The translations under genes and the position numbers were made by a program. Source: [Mycobacterium] crassicus (GTDB lineage: Bacteria; Actinomycetota; Actinomycetes; Mycobacteriales; Mycobacteriaceae). From it: DNA of 64,000 nucleotides. Where the stretch lies: assembly GCF_020181615.1 (NCBI RefSeq), contig NZ_CP084029.1:3101316-3165315 (forward strand), in the 5' to 3' direction. Of the stretch, positions 1 through 10,448 are shown one piece after another. Numbering within the stretch: position 1 is the first letter of the stretch; each line of letters opens with the position of its first letter. The notes under the pieces are model-generated. The model searched no databases and had not been told where the DNA came from. It saw only the letters and a list, made by a program, of their open reading frames with translations.

Positions 1-86
1 AGACATAGAAGAGTCCACCGCGGCCACACCGCACTCAGAGGCCAACCACCCGCCAGCCGCGTACCCAACCTCTCAGGTCAGTACAG

Positions 87-767
87 CTAGTCCAGGCGCC
101 AGTCGATCGGCTCGGCACCCAGCTGCTCCAACAGTTCGTTGGCACGGCTGAACGGCCGGGATCCGAAGAACCCTCGCGACGCCGACAGCGGCGACGGGTG
201 CGGTGATTCGATCGTGAGGCAGTGGTCGTTCAGCATCGGTTTGAGCGTCCCGGCGTCACGCCCCCACAGGATCGCCACCATCGGCTCACTGCGGGCCACC
301 AGCGCCCGGATCGCGCATTCGGTGACCGCCTCCCACCCCTTGCCGCGATGCGACGCCGGAGTGCCCGGACGCACGGTGAGCACCCTGTTGAGCAGCAGCA
401 CGCCACGCTGCGCCCATGCGGACAGATCGCCGTTGGACGGCTTGGGATAGCCGAGATCGGCGGTGTACTCGGTGAAGATGTTCTCCAGGCTGCGCGGCAA
501 CGGCCGCACCTGCGGGGCCACCGAGAAGCTGAGCCCCACGGCATGACCGGGAGTCGGATAGGGATCCTGCCCGACGATCAACACCCGCACCGAGTCGAAC
601 GGAAACGTGAAGGCGCGCAGGATGTTCGATCCATCGGGCAGGTAACCGCGCCCGGATGAGGTCTCGTCCCGCAGAAACTGCCCCAGCGCCGCGACGTGAT
701 CGGTCACCGGTGCCAGTGCGGTGGCCCAACCGCTCTCGACGAGTTCAGGAAGTGGACGCGCGGTCAT
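87..767 (-). CDS. ung: Uracil-DNA glycosylase, family 1
   Basis: Removes uracil from DNA to start base-excision repair of deaminated cytosine or misincorporated dUMP. The 226-residue product carries the water-activating motif GQDPYP at residues 66-71, with Asp68 as catalytic base. The DNA-intercalation motif HPSPLS follows at 190-195. Pro in place of the usual His after GQDPY is what I recall for mycobacterial Ung. Length is normal for the family. The start overlaps the stop of the upstream DUF1330 gene by 4 bases, so the two are probably co-transcribed with thiL. The order ung-thiL matches the M. tuberculosis Rv2976c-Rv2977c region. Confidence 0.96.
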   Translation of the reverse strand: MTARPLPELVESGWATALAPVTDHVAALGQFLRDETSSGRGYLPDGSNILRAFTFPFDSVRVLIVGQDPYPTPGHAVGLSFSVAPQVRPLPRSLENIFTEYTADLGYPKPSNGDLSAWAQRGVLLLNRVLTVRPGTPASHRGKGWEAVTECAIRALVARSEPMVAILWGRDAGTLKPMLNDHCLTIESPHPSPLSASRGFFGSRPFSRANELLEQLGAEPIDWRLD

Positions 768-1054
768 GCCAGGCCTTTCACCAGCAGCACCACCGTGTCC
801 GCACCGGCCCGCCGGTCCTGCGAGATCTGCTGGTATTCCGGTGATTCGGCCCAGGCACGAAAGGCTCCCTCGTCGGGGAACGACATCAACACCACCTTCT
901 CTCGATCCCAGCGGCCCTCCACGATCCGGGGCGACTCGTCGGCGGCCAGCAGTGTCCCGCGGTGCCGGGCAAAGACGTCCATGAATTTCGCCTGGTACCG
1001 GTCGTAGGCAACGCGATCGGTGAACTTCAGCTGGGCGACGGCGTAGACGGTCAC
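764..1054 (-). CDS. DUF1330 small dimeric alpha/beta-barrel protein
   Basis: A 96-residue protein beginning [11 protein letters not shown], with the ferredoxin-like fold pattern of the DUF1330 family. These are small dimeric alpha+beta barrel proteins related to stress-response and monooxygenase-type domains. Typical elements are the early YDRYQAKF helix, the [14 protein letters not shown] strand pair (here [10 protein letters not shown]) and the SPEYQ segment near residue 71. No catalytic residue can be assigned and the substrate is unknown. It lies between thiL (9-base gap) and ung (4-base overlap) and appears to be inserted relative to the tight ung-thiL pair of M. tuberculosis. Confidence 0.8.
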   Translation of the reverse strand: MTVYAVAQLKFTDRVAYDRYQAKFMDVFARHRGTLLAADESPRIVEGRWDREKVVLMSFPDEGAFRAWAESPEYQQISQDRRAGADTVVLLVKGLA

Positions 1055-1063
1055 CGCGTCACC

Positions 1064-2035
1064 CTAACCGTCATACGACTGCCAACCCGCCTCACCGACC
1101 CACGGCGCCCCGTCGACCAGCACCCGGGCCGGCCCGTCGGCCACCTGCCCGATCACTCGCCAACCGGCCGGCAACGCACCGGACAACACTGTGCTGGGAA
1201 AGACGGCGACCAGCGCGTGGTCCTCACCCCCGCCCAGCACCCACGACCACGGGTCCGCGCCGACTGCGGCGCCGGCCGCCACGAGTGCCTGGTGATCGGC
1301 GGCCAGCCCTGCGGTGGACACGTCGATCGTCACCTGGGAGGCGGCGGCCAGGTGACCGAGATCGGCGATCAGCCCGTCGGAGACGTCGGTCATGGCCTGC
1401 GCCGCGGCGTCGGCGGCCACCGCGCCCTGGCCGTAGGGCGGCTCCGGGGTCAGGTGCCGTTGTCGCAGTTCGTCGAAGCCGGCCACCCCGTCGCGCAGGA
1501 GATGCAAACCCGCCGCAGAGCGGCCCAGATCGCCGATCACGGCCAGTGTCCCCCCGGGCCGGGCCCCGGACCGCAGCACCGGCGTCCGGCCGGCCAGGTC
1601 GCCGAGCACCGTCACCGACACCACCCAGGAGTCGGCCTGCACTAGGTCTCCGCCGACCACGCCCGCCCCCAGCGGGCCGGCTTCGGCCCACATCCCGTCG
1701 GCCAGGGCAGCGGCGTCAGCGGCCGAAGTGTGTGCGGGGGCACCGAAGGCGACGACGAACGCGGTGGGGCGGGCGCCCATCGCCTCCACATCGGCGGCGT
1801 TCTGCGCGATGGCCTTGCGCCCGACGTCGTGCGGCGTCGACCAGTCCAGCCGGAAATGCCGGCCCTCGATCAGCATGTCGGTGGAGATCACGGTGCGGCC
1901 GTCGGCGCAGCGCACCACCGCCGCGTCGTCGCCGGGGCCCAGTTCGGTGGTGGCCGGCTGACGGCGGCCGGACACCAACCGGTCGATCATGGGAAACTCT
2001 CCAAGCTGACCCAGCGTGGGCTCGTTACCGCGCAC
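1064..2035 (-). CDS. thiL: Thiamine-monophosphate kinase
   Basis: Phosphorylates thiamine monophosphate to thiamine pyrophosphate with ATP, the last step of cofactor synthesis. About 323 residues from the chosen GTG at 2035. The N-terminus contains LGQLGEFPMIDRL and the ATP/Mg-binding GPGDDAAVV, followed by STDMLIEGRHF and the VGGDL motif, then DVSDGL and GGGEDHAL in the C-terminal half. These are the AIR-synthase/ThiL family signatures. The frame stays open far upstream but that part is Arg/Pro-rich and unlike the family, so the GTG before RGNEPTLGQLGEF is preferred. No clear Shine-Dalgarno precedes it, so a leaderless mRNA is possible. Confidence 0.95.
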   Translation of the reverse strand: MRGNEPTLGQLGEFPMIDRLVSGRRQPATTELGPGDDAAVVRCADGRTVISTDMLIEGRHFRLDWSTPHDVGRKAIAQNAADVEAMGARPTAFVVAFGAPAHTSAADAAALADGMWAEAGPLGAGVVGGDLVQADSWVVSVTVLGDLAGRTPVLRSGARPGGTLAVIGDLGRSAAGLHLLRDGVAGFDELRQRHLTPEPPYGQGAVAADAAAQAMTDVSDGLIADLGHLAAASQVTIDVSTAGLAADHQALVAAGAAVGADPWSWVLGGGEDHALVAVFPSTVLSGALPAGWRVIGQVADGPARVLVDGAPWVGEAGWQSYDG

Positions 2036-2073
2036 AGCCGGGAGTTTAAACGCGATCGACGAGAGGGCGAGGC

Positions 2074-2619
2074 TTGAGCAACCCGGGGACCGAAGCCGAC
2101 GGGCCGCCGCGCGCCGCGCTGATCGCCGCGCTGGTGGTCGCGATCGCCGCGGTAGGCGCCGCGCTGGCGTACGCGGCGACACGCCATCCCGGTGCGCCAC
2201 CGACCGAGCCGATTCGCCTCGCCGCGGTGCCCGCGCCGCACGCCGGCGACGCGGCCTGCAACGCAGTGTTGCACGGTCTGCCGCAGCAGCTCGGCGACTA
2301 CCAGCGCTCGGAGATCGCGGCGCCTGCCCCAGAGGGGGCGGCTGCGTGGGCGGCCGGCCCGGGCGATGCGGTGGTGTTGCGCTGCGGCCTGGACCGGCCG
2401 GCCGACTTCGTGGTGGGTTCACCGATCCAGGTCGTCAATCACGTGCAGTGGTTCGAGGTCCGCGAGGGAGACCGCGCCACCTGGTATGCGGTCGACCGAC
2501 AGGTCTACCTGGCGCTGACCCTGCCGCCGGGCTCCGGGCCCACACCGATCCAGGAACTGTCCGATCTGCTCGACAGCTCGGTTGCCGCGGTGCCGATCAG
2601 GCCGGCACCACCGCGATAG
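2074..2619 (+). CDS. DUF3515 membrane-anchored protein (Rv2980-like)
   Basis: A 181-residue protein with one N-terminal membrane segment (about residues 14-35, Ala/Val/Ile-rich) and a roughly 140-residue extracytoplasmic domain. The domain holds two cysteines (near residues 61 and 103) placed like a disulfide pair, plus the VNHVQWFEV segment. This matches the actinobacterial DUF3515 family, whose function is unknown. It starts at TTG 2074 behind a GAGAGGG-like ribosome site. It is divergent from thiL and convergent with ddlA, as Rv2980c/Rv2981c neighbours are arranged in mycobacteria. No enzymatic role can be proposed. Confidence 0.8.
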   Translation: MSNPGTEADGPPRAALIAALVVAIAAVGAALAYAATRHPGAPPTEPIRLAAVPAPHAGDAACNAVLHGLPQQLGDYQRSEIAAPAPEGAAAWAAGPGDAVVLRCGLDRPADFVVGSPIQVVNHVQWFEVREGDRATWYAVDRQVYLALTLPPGSGPTPIQELSDLLDSSVAAVPIRPAPPR

Positions 2620-2633
2620 CGGCTGCCGTCACG

Positions 2634-3758
2634 TCAGCGCAGTCCCACTCCGCGGGCCAGTGCGGTGTCGACCATCGTCGCCAGCAGCGTCGGGTAGTCG
2701 ACGCCACTGGCCGCCCACATCCGCGGGTACATCGAGATCGTGGTGAACCCAGGCATGGTGTTGATCTCGTTGATCACCGGACCGCTGTCGGTGAGGAAGA
2801 AGTCCACCCGGGCCAGGCCCTGGCAGTCCAGCGCGGTAAACGCCTTAATCGCTAACTGCCGCAACGCATCTGCGGTATCGTCGTCGATCTTTGCGGGCAC
2901 GTCCAGTTCGGCGACCCCGCTGTCGAGGTACTTGGTGGCGAAGTCGTAGAACGAGTCGTCGGAGTCGGCACAGTCGCTCTCCACCCGGATCTCCCCCACC
3001 GTGCTGGCTGCCACCGTGCCGTCGGGGAATTCGAGCACGCCGCACTCGAGCTCGCGCCCGATGATGGCGGCCTCGATGATGACCTTCGGGTCGTGCCGGC
3101 GCGCCTCGGCGATCGCGGCCGGCAGTTCATCGACGGACGCCACCCGGCTGACCCCGATCGACGATCCGCCGCGGGCCGGTTTGACGAACAACGGCAGGCC
3201 CAACCTGTGTTGGTCCTCGATCGACAACGTCTCCTGGGTGGCTCGCAGCACCGCATACGGGCCGATCGGCAGGCCCTCGGCGGCCAGCAACTTCTTGGTG
3301 AACTCCTTGTCCATCCCCGCGGCGCTGGCCAGCACCCCGGCTCCGACATAGGGCAACCCGGCCAGCTCCAGCAACCCCTGCACCGTGCCGTCCTCGCCGT
3401 AGGGTCCGTGCAGTACCGGGAACACCACATCGACCGATCCCAGCGCCTCGGTGGCCCCCGAAGCCTCGTCGGACAACGCGATCAGCTGACCGGCTCGCTG
3501 CGGATCGGCGGGCAACGCCAGTTCGGCCCCGGAGTCCATGGTGACCTCCGGCAGCTGTCGGTCGTTGATCGCCAGCGCCTCCGGATCGCCGTCGGTGAGA
3601 ACCCAGGCCCCTTCGGTGGTGATGCCGACGGTGACGACCTCGAAACGCCGGGGATCCAGGTTGCGCAGGATGCTGCCCGCCGAGACGCAGGAGATGGCGT
3701 GCTCGCTGCTGCGACCGCCGAAGACGACGGCGACCCGGATGCGTTCGTGGGAATTCAC
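2634..3758 (-). CDS. ddlA: D-alanine--D-alanine ligase
   Basis: ATP-dependent ligation of two D-alanines for peptidoglycan precursor synthesis in the cytoplasm; the target of D-cycloserine. The 374-residue product has the family start [15 protein letters not shown], the [11 protein letters not shown] motif, the ATP-grasp loop [14 protein letters not shown], and the C-terminal metal site [12 protein letters not shown]. The reading frame is open further upstream, but the GTG at 3758 ([11 protein letters not shown]) gives the normal length and fits M. tuberculosis Ddl. It lies 35 bases downstream of gpsA, so it is probably the second gene of a gpsA-ddlA transcript. Confidence 0.97.
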   Translation of the reverse strand: MNSHERIRVAVVFGGRSSEHAISCVSAGSILRNLDPRRFEVVTVGITTEGAWVLTDGDPEALAINDRQLPEVTMDSGAELALPADPQRAGQLIALSDEASGATEALGSVDVVFPVLHGPYGEDGTVQGLLELAGLPYVGAGVLASAAGMDKEFTKKLLAAEGLPIGPYAVLRATQETLSIEDQHRLGLPLFVKPARGGSSIGVSRVASVDELPAAIAEARRHDPKVIIEAAIIGRELECGVLEFPDGTVAASTVGEIRVESDCADSDDSFYDFATKYLDSGVAELDVPAKIDDDTADALRQLAIKAFTALDCQGLARVDFFLTDSGPVINEINTMPGFTTISMYPRMWAASGVDYPTLLATMVDTALARGVGLR

Positions 3759-3793
3759 ACGCCAGAGGGTACCGGCCGACCCGCAGCGGCCGC

Positions 3794-4822
3794 CTACTCC
3801 GGCTTGGTGCGACGTCCCAGCAGCAGCGCCACCGCCTCGTTGACCGACGATCCCTTGTGGCAGACCCGGTGCACGGCGTCGGTCAGCGGCATCTCCACGT
3901 CGTAGCTCGAGGCCAGCGCCAGCACCGACTCGCACGACGTCACACCTTCGACGACGTGGCCGTCGCTGGTACTGGCCAGCCCCGACGACCCCGGTACCGG
4001 GGGCATGAACTCGCCCCGGCCGAGCCGCTCCCCGAACGACCGGTTGCGCGAGTGCGGCGACGTGCAGGTCGCCACCAGATCGCCCACCCCGGCCAGACCA
4101 GCCAGCGTGGAGCCCTTGGCGCCCAACGCGACGCCCAGCCGGATGATCTCGGCCAGGCCGCGGGTGATGATCGCCGCTGCGGTGTTCTCCCCCAACCCCA
4201 CCCCGGCCGCCATCCCGCAGGCCAGGGCGATGACGTTCTTGCAGGCGCCGCCGATCTCCGTACCGATCACGTCGGCGTTGGTGTACGGCCGGAAGTAGCC
4301 GGTGTTGAGCATGCGCTGCAGCGCCACCGCGCGACCGGAGTCGGTGCAGGCGACCACGGTTGCGGCGGGCTGCTCGGCGGCGATCTCAGCCGCCAGGTTG
4401 GGGCCCGACACCACAGCGACCTGACCGGGATCGAATCCGGTCACCGAGGCGATCACCTGGCTCATCCGCATCAGGCTGCCCAGTTCGATGCCCTTGGCGA
4501 CACTGACCAGAGTGGCGCCGTCGGTCAGATGCGACGTCCAGCCCTCGAGATTGGCCCGCATGGTCTGCGCCGGCACGGCCAGTACCACCGTGGTCAGACC
4601 GTCGAGTGCCTCGGCCGCATCGGTGGTGGCGCGCACCCCGTCGGGCACCACCAAACCCGGCAAATAGTCGGGGTTTCGGCGGGTCTCGTTGATCTGCGCG
4701 GCGATGTCGGACCGCCGAGCCCACAGCCTAACCTCGCCGCCCGCGTCGGCGAGCACCTTGGCCAAGGCCGTGCCCCACGCTCCGGCGCCCATCACTGCGA
4801 CTGTGCTCTCGGTGCTGATCAC
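3794..4822 (-). CDS. gpsA: Glycerol-3-phosphate dehydrogenase [NAD(P)+]
   Basis: Reduces dihydroxyacetone phosphate to sn-glycerol 3-phosphate for phospholipid synthesis. The 342-residue product starts [21 protein letters not shown], a Rossmann dinucleotide site (GxGxxG). It continues with the substrate-site segments [17 protein letters not shown] and [16 protein letters not shown], the last containing the catalytic Lys, and [12 protein letters not shown]. This corresponds to gpdA2 (Rv2982c). The start lies behind a GGGAGGTGGTG stretch. An intergenic 55-bp tandem repeat begins 33 bases upstream of the start codon, between it and the divergent fbiD gene. Confidence 0.96.
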   Translation of the reverse strand: MISTESTVAVMGAGAWGTALAKVLADAGGEVRLWARRSDIAAQINETRRNPDYLPGLVVPDGVRATTDAAEALDGLTTVVLAVPAQTMRANLEGWTSHLTDGATLVSVAKGIELGSLMRMSQVIASVTGFDPGQVAVVSGPNLAAEIAAEQPAATVVACTDSGRAVALQRMLNTGYFRPYTNADVIGTEIGGACKNVIALACGMAAGVGLGENTAAAIITRGLAEIIRLGVALGAKGSTLAGLAGVGDLVATCTSPHSRNRSFGERLGRGEFMPPVPGSSGLASTSDGHVVEGVTSCESVLALASSYDVEMPLTDAVHRVCHKGSSVNEAVALLLGRRTKPE

Positions 4823-4855
4823 CTCACACCACCTCCCTATAAGCGCATCACCCTA

Positions 4856-5663
<808 letters not shown>

Positions 5664-5685
5664 TACGGTGGCGGCCTCACCGCTG

Positions 5686-7905
5686 ATGCGTAATGATTTC
5701 GGGGTGGATGAAATCGAAGCCGGCGGACTCACCGAGGCCAGCACCGACGAGACCGACTGGCGCACGAATGACGCCGCACCGGCCGCGCCACCCGCCGCCA
5801 CCGCTGCACAACCAACCGAGGCGGATGCGGAGTTGCCCGCCAATCGCTACCTGAACCGAGAGCTGAGCTGGCTGGACTTCAACGCGAGGGTGCTGGCGCT
5901 GGCCGCGGACACCTCGCTCCCGCTGTTGGAGCGGGCCAAGTTTCTGGCGATCTTCGCCTCCAACCTCGACGAGTTCTACATGGTCCGGGTCGCCGGGCTC
6001 AAGCGTCGCGACGAGATGGGCCTGTCGGTGCGCTCGGCCGACGGCTTGACCCCTCGCGAGCAACTGCGCCGGATCGGCGAGCAGACCCAGCAGATCGCCA
6101 CCCGTCACGCGCGGGTGTTCCTGGACTCGGTGCGCCCGGCACTGGCCGCCGAAGGGATCCACATCGTCACCTGGGCCGACCTGCATCAGGCCGAACGCGA
6201 CCAGTTGTCGACGTACTTCACCGAACAGGTTTTCCCGGTCCTGACCCCATTGGCGGTCGATCCGGCGCATCCGTTCCCGTTCGTCAGCGGGCTCAGCCTC
6301 AACCTGGCGGTGACGGTCAAGCGCCCCGAGGACGGCGGCAATCACTTTGCGCGGGTCAAGGTTCCCGACAACGTCGACCGTTTCGTCGAACTCGACAGCC
6401 GCACCGACGGCGGTGACGAAGGCGGCGAGATCCGTTTCCTGCCGATGGAGGAACTGATCGCCGCGTTCCTTCCGGTGTTGTTCCCCGGCATGGAGATCGT
6501 CGAGCACCATGCGTTCCGCATCACCCGCAACGCCGATTTCGAGGTTGAGGAGGACCGCGACGAGGATCTGCTCCAGGCCCTGGAGCGGGAACTGGCGCGG
6601 CGCCGGTTCGGGTCACCGGTGCGGCTCGAGGTCGCCGACGACATGACCGAGAACATGTTGGAGCTGCTGCTGCGGGAGCTCGATGTGGACCCCGGCGACG
6701 TCATCGAGTTGCCCGGACTGCTGGATCTGTCAGGCTTGTGGCAGGTCTACGGGCAGGACCGCCCGGACCTCAAGGACCGCACCCTGGTCCCGGCCACTCA
6801 CCCCGCGTTCGCCGAACGGGAAACCCCCAAAAGCATTTTCGCCACCCTGCGGGAGGGCGACGTGCTGGTGCACCACCCCTACGACTCGTTCGCCACCAGC
6901 GTGCAACGGTTCCTCGAACAGGCCGCTGCCGACCCGGGAGTGCTGGCGATCAAACAGACGCTGTACCGCACCTCGGGCGATTCACCGATCGTCACCGCGT
7001 TGATCGACGCCGCCGAAGCCGGAAAACAGGTGGTGGCACTGGTGGAGATCAAAGCCCGGTTCGACGAGCAGGCCAACATCAAGTGGGCGCGCAAGCTGGA
7101 GAAGGCCGGTGTGCACGTGGTCTATGGGCTCATCGGGCTCAAGACCCACTGCAAGGTGGCTCTGGTGGTGCGGCGTGAGGGCTCGGCGATCCGCCGGTAC
7201 TGCCATATCGGCACCGGCAACTACAACAGCAAGACCGCACGGCTCTACGAGGACATCGGGCTGCTGACCGCCGACCCGGACATCGGGGCCGACCTCACCG
7301 ACCTGTTCAACTCGCTGACCGGTTATTCGCGGAAGGTCGCCTACCGCAACCTGTTGGTGGCGCCGCACGGTGTACGCGCCGGGATCATCGAACGCATCGA
7401 TCGCGAGATAGCGGCTCATCGCGGCGGCGGCGACGCGGCCGGCCGGGGCCGGATCCGGCTCAAACTCAACTCCCTGGTGGACGAGCAGGTGATCGACGCG
7501 CTCTACCGGGCCTCACGGGCCGGCGTGCGGGTCGAGTTGGTGGTGCGCGGGATCTGTGCCCTGCGACCGGGCGTCGAGGGTTTCTCCGAGAACATCGTCG
7601 TTCGATCGATTCTCGGCCGTTTCCTGGAGCACTCCCGGATCATCCACTGCCAGGCCGTCGACGAGTTCTGGATCGGCAGCGCCGACATGATGCACCGCAA
7701 CCTGGACCGGCGCGTCGAAGTGATGGTGCAGGTCAAGAATCCGCGACTGACGGCACAACTGGGTGACGTGTTCGACTCCGCGATGAATCCGGCCACCCGC
7801 TGCTGGGAACTCGGGCCGGACGGCCAATGGACTGCCGAGCCGCAGGCCGGCGCGACGGTACGCGACCACCAGGTGTCGTTGATGGAGCGGCACCGCAATC
7901 CCTGA
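5686..7905 (+). CDS. ppk: Polyphosphate kinase 1
   Basis: Reversibly transfers the gamma-phosphate of ATP to inorganic polyphosphate; in mycobacteria it feeds stress signalling. About 739 residues. After a variable acidic N-terminus come the [14 protein letters not shown] start of the N domain, [15 protein letters not shown], and [15 protein letters not shown]. The PLD-like catalytic domains carry histidines in LKTHCK and in [27 protein letters not shown] is near the end. Several starts are possible; ATG 5686 gives a length close to M. tuberculosis Ppk1 (742). The frame is open back to 5644, inside fbiD. GTG 5704 is another option. Confidence 0.96.
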   Translation: MRNDFGVDEIEAGGLTEASTDETDWRTNDAAPAAPPAATAAQPTEADAELPANRYLNRELSWLDFNARVLALAADTSLPLLERAKFLAIFASNLDEFYMVRVAGLKRRDEMGLSVRSADGLTPREQLRRIGEQTQQIATRHARVFLDSVRPALAAEGIHIVTWADLHQAERDQLSTYFTEQVFPVLTPLAVDPAHPFPFVSGLSLNLAVTVKRPEDGGNHFARVKVPDNVDRFVELDSRTDGGDEGGEIRFLPMEELIAAFLPVLFPGMEIVEHHAFRITRNADFEVEEDRDEDLLQALERELARRRFGSPVRLEVADDMTENMLELLLRELDVDPGDVIELPGLLDLSGLWQVYGQDRPDLKDRTLVPATHPAFAERETPKSIFATLREGDVLVHHPYDSFATSVQRFLEQAAADPGVLAIKQTLYRTSGDSPIVTALIDAAEAGKQVVALVEIKARFDEQANIKWARKLEKAGVHVVYGLIGLKTHCKVALVVRREGSAIRRYCHIGTGNYNSKTARLYEDIGLLTADPDIGADLTDLFNSLTGYSRKVAYRNLLVAPHGVRAGIIERIDREIAAHRGGGDAAGRGRIRLKLNSLVDEQVIDALYRASRAGVRVELVVRGICALRPGVEGFSENIVVRSILGRFLEHSRIIHCQAVDEFWIGSADMMHRNLDRRVEVMVQVKNPRLTAQLGDVFDSAMNPATRCWELGPDGQWTAEPQAGATVRDHQVSLMERHRNP

Positions 7906-7960
7906 TCCGACGACCGAACGCCGTCCACGAGTCCCGAATTGACCAGCAGGAGTTGTTAAG

Positions 7961-8902
7961 GTGCCCAAACATTCGTCGTCGAGCGGCTCGGCTTCGTCTT
8001 CGGGGGCAGACCGCATCGTCTACGCCGCCGGTGCGGTGCTCTGGCGGCCGCGGCGCAAGACCGTCGAAGTGGCCCTGATCCACCGCCCCCGCTACGACGA
8101 CTGGTCCCTGCCCAAGGGCAAGGTCGACCCCGGCGAGACCGAACCGGTGACCGCGGTGCGGGAGATCCTCGAGGAGACGGGTCAATACGCACATCTCGGT
8201 CGCCGGCTGGGATCGGTCAGCTATCCGGTCCAGCAGGGCGTCAAGAAAGTGCACTACTGGAATGCGCGGGCCTTGGGCGGCGACTTCACGCCCAACCACG
8301 AGGTGGACGATCTGGTGTGGCTGCCCGCCGCCGACGCGATGAAGGAACTCCAGTATCCCTACGACCGGAAGATCTTGCGGCGGTTCGTCAAGGCTCCGGC
8401 CGACACCCAGACTGTGCTGATCGTGCGGCACGGCAGCGCGGGTCGCCGGTCCCGGTTCTCCGGTGACGACAGCCAGCGGCCGCTGGACAAGAAGGGCCGC
8501 GCGCAGGCCGAGGCTCTCGTCGGTCAGCTACTGGCCTTCGGCGCCACCGATGTCTACGCGGCCGACCGGGTGCGCTGCCACCAGACGGTGGAGCCGGTGG
8601 CCGCCGAACTCGGTGTGGCCGTGCACAACGAGCCGACCCTGACCGAAGAGGCGTACCGTCGCGATCCGGTGAGCGCCCGTCAGCGGGTGCTCAAGATCGC
8701 CAAACGGGGCGGCACCCCGGTCATCTGTACGCAGGGCAAGGTGATTCCGGATCTGATCGAGTGGTGGTGTGCTCGCGACGGCGTCACCCCGGACAAGTCA
8801 CGAAACCGCAAGGGCAGCACCTGGGTGCTGTCCCTGTCCGGCGGCCGGTTGATCGCCGCCGACCATCTCGGCAGTCCGCTGGCGGCGCCGGTCCTGGTCT
8901 GA
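7961..8902 (+). CDS. mutT1: Two-domain Nudix/histidine-phosphatase hydrolase MutT1
   Basis: Sanitises 8-oxo-dGTP and related diadenosine/oxidised nucleotides. The N-terminal Nudix domain shows [15 protein letters not shown] followed by [10 protein letters not shown], a full Nudix box. The C-terminal half (about residue 150 on) is a phosphoglycerate-mutase/RHG histidine phosphatase, with [10 protein letters not shown] and the distal [12 protein letters not shown]. This fusion is typical of actinobacterial MutT1 (Rv2985). The N-terminus is a Ser-rich linker. Start GTG 7961 has GCAGGAG upstream. It ends convergently with hupB across a strong hairpin. Confidence 0.94.
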   Translation: MPKHSSSSGSASSSGADRIVYAAGAVLWRPRRKTVEVALIHRPRYDDWSLPKGKVDPGETEPVTAVREILEETGQYAHLGRRLGSVSYPVQQGVKKVHYWNARALGGDFTPNHEVDDLVWLPAADAMKELQYPYDRKILRRFVKAPADTQTVLIVRHGSAGRRSRFSGDDSQRPLDKKGRAQAEALVGQLLAFGATDVYAADRVRCHQTVEPVAAELGVAVHNEPTLTEEAYRRDPVSARQRVLKIAKRGGTPVICTQGKVIPDLIEWWCARDGVTPDKSRNRKGSTWVLSLSGGRLIAADHLGSPLAAPVLV

Positions 8903-8906
8903 ACGA

Positions 8907-8939
8907 CCGAGCGCCGCGGGGCGTCCCCGCGGCGCTCGG
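8907..8939. terminator. Bidirectional hairpin between mutT1 and hupB
   Basis: A perfect 15-bp stem (CCGAGCGCCGCGGGG at 8907-8921 with its complement at 8925-8939) closes a 3-base CGT loop. It sits exactly between the convergent 3' ends. A short AT-rich stretch follows on the plus strand (CTATTCAATT) but there is no long T-run, as is common for mycobacterial terminators. Confidence 0.85.
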
Positions 8940-8950
8940 CTATTCAATTG

Positions 8951-9634
8951 CTACTTGCGGCCTTTACGGGCCGTGGCCTTGGTGGCCTTCTTGGCCGGAG
9001 CCTTCTTCACCGCGGCCTTGGTGGCCTTCTTGGCCGGAGCCTTGGTAGCGACCTTCTTGGCGGTCACCTTCTTGGCCGGAGCCTTGGTAGCCACCTTCTT
9101 GGCGGTCACCTTCTTGGCCGGAGCCTTGGTAACCACCTTCTTGGCGGTCACCTTCTTGGCCGGAGCCTTCTTCACCGCCGCCTTGGTCGCCACCTTCTTG
9201 GCGGCGACCTTCTTGGCCGGAGCCTTGGTAGCGGCCTTCTTCGCAACTGCCTTGGTGGCCTTCTTCGCCGGCGACTTCTTCGCCGCCTTCTTGGCCGTAC
9301 CACCCGCCGCGGCGCCGGCACCGCGCTTGACGGCGAGCCCCTCGGACGGGACGCGCTGCGCGCCAGAAACAATCGCCTTGAACTGCGCGCCGGGCCGGAA
9401 GGCGGGAACCGACGTCGGCTTCACCTTGACCGTTTCACCGGTACGGGGATTGCGGGCGACGCGCGCGGCGCGACGACGGCGCTCAAACACGCCGAACCCA
9501 GTGATGGTGACGCTCTCACCCTTGTGGACGGCGCGCACAATGGCATTGACGAAGTGCTCGACGGCTTCGGTCGCCGACCGGCGGTCGGTGTCCAATTCCT
9601 TTGTGAGCACCTCGATGAGCTCTGCTTTGTTCAT
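8951..9634 (-). CDS. hupB: Histone-like nucleoid protein HupB (HU/MDP1) with long Lys-rich tail
   Basis: Nucleoid-associated DNA-binding protein. Residues 1-90 are a canonical HU domain ([14 protein letters not shown] start, [11 protein letters not shown] arm, [14 protein letters not shown]). Residues about 105-227 form the mycobacterial tail of PAKK, AAKK and KAPAKK motifs, eukaryotic histone H1-like, which in M. tuberculosis binds DNA and is acetylated and methylated. The tail here contains three identical-length 14-residue units [14 protein letters not shown], encoded by perfect-length 42-bp DNA repeats. Start ATG 9634 follows GGAGGGATTGG. It stands alone, upstream of leuD on the same strand with a 188-base gap. 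Confidence 0.97.
   Translation of the reverse strand: MNKAELIEVLTKELDTDRRSATEAVEHFVNAIVRAVHKGESVTITGFGVFERRRRAARVARNPRTGETVKVKPTSVPAFRPGAQFKAIVSGAQRVPSEGLAVKRGAGAAAGGTAKKAAKKSPAKKATKAVAKKAATKAPAKKVAAKKVATKAAVKKAPAKKVTAKKVVTKAPAKKVTAKKVATKAPAKKVTAKKVATKAPAKKATKAAVKKAPAKKATKATARKGRK
9039..9164. repeat. hupB: Three 42-bp tandem repeats in the hupB tail
   Basis: Copies at 9039-9080, 9081-9122 and 9123-9164 differ only at a few bases (GTAGCG, GTAGCC, GTAACC after GCCTTG). Each encodes one 14-residue Lys/Ala unit of HupB. The copy number is likely to vary between strains by slippage without changing frame. Confidence 0.9.
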
Positions 9635-9822
9635 CCAATCCCTCCGAGACCAGTGGCCCTACTTGAGCCGACTAGAGCACACGGTAAACCCTCGTACCAC
9701 TGATTTCCAAGAGCCACGCGCAATTTCAGATGAGATTATCGGTGAATTCCGCAATCCGGTTAGCGCCCTTGGGCGCTGACGAGAGGCGTTGAATCGCCCA
9801 AAATTCGCCCCGGCGAGTGCCG

Positions 9823-10419
9823 TCAAGAAGCCGGAACGGTGCGCGGCTTCCAGCTCGGCCGGGATGCCTCGAAGGAATCGATTTCATCGAGTTTCCGCAG
9901 CGTAAGGCCTATATCGTCGAGGCCTTCGGACAGCCGCCAGGCGGTGTAGTCGTCAATAGTGAACGCCACCACCGCCGTTCCGGCGGTGATATTCCGATCT
10001 TGAAGATTGACAGTGATTTCCAAGCCCGGGCTCTGCTCGATGAGTTTCCAGAGCAGTTCCACGTCGTCTTGAGCCACTTGTGCCGCCAGCAACCCCGCTT
10101 TGCCGGCGTTGCCCCGGAAGATGTCGGCGAACCGTGAGGAGATCACCACCCGGAAGCCGTAGTCCAGTAGCGCCCACACCGCGTGCTCCCGAGAGGAACC
10201 GGTGCCGAAATCCGGGCCGGCCACCAGTACCGAACCTCGATCGAACGGGCTGACATTCAACACAAAGGACGGGTCGGTACGCCAGGTGGCGAACAGGCCG
10301 TCCTCAAATCCCGTCCGGGTGATTCGCTTCAAATAGACGGCCGGAATGATTTGGTCGGTGTCGACATTGGACCGCCGCAGCGGGACCCCGATTCCGGTAT
10401 GGGTGCGAAACGCTTCCAT
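9823..10419 (-). CDS. leuD: 3-isopropylmalate dehydratase, small subunit
   Basis: Swivelling-domain partner of LeuC that isomerises 2-isopropylmalate to 3-isopropylmalate in leucine synthesis. 198 residues, starting [27 protein letters not shown]. The substrate-loop signature [13 protein letters not shown] is at residues about 69-81, and [15 protein letters not shown] follows. It lies 29 bases downstream of leuC, and the pair is expected to be one transcript controlled from the leuC/IclR intergenic region. Length and motifs are standard. Confidence 0.97.
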   Translation of the reverse strand: MEAFRTHTGIGVPLRRSNVDTDQIIPAVYLKRITRTGFEDGLFATWRTDPSFVLNVSPFDRGSVLVAGPDFGTGSSREHAVWALLDYGFRVVISSRFADIFRGNAGKAGLLAAQVAQDDVELLWKLIEQSPGLEITVNLQDRNITAGTAVVAFTIDDYTAWRLSEGLDDIGLTLRKLDEIDSFEASRPSWKPRTVPAS

Positions 10420-10448
10420 GACTTAGCTCCTTTAAATACCGTTGCGGG

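Noticed and set aside
1064..2422. 452-residue ThiL
   Set aside because: The first 129 codons are Arg/Pro-rich and lie antisense to the divergent DUF3515 gene; the family N-terminus begins at GTG 2035.
9039..9164. Tandem repeats resembling a CRISPR array
   Set aside because: The 42-bp units are contiguous with no spacers, and translate to the HupB Lys-rich tail; no cas genes are nearby.
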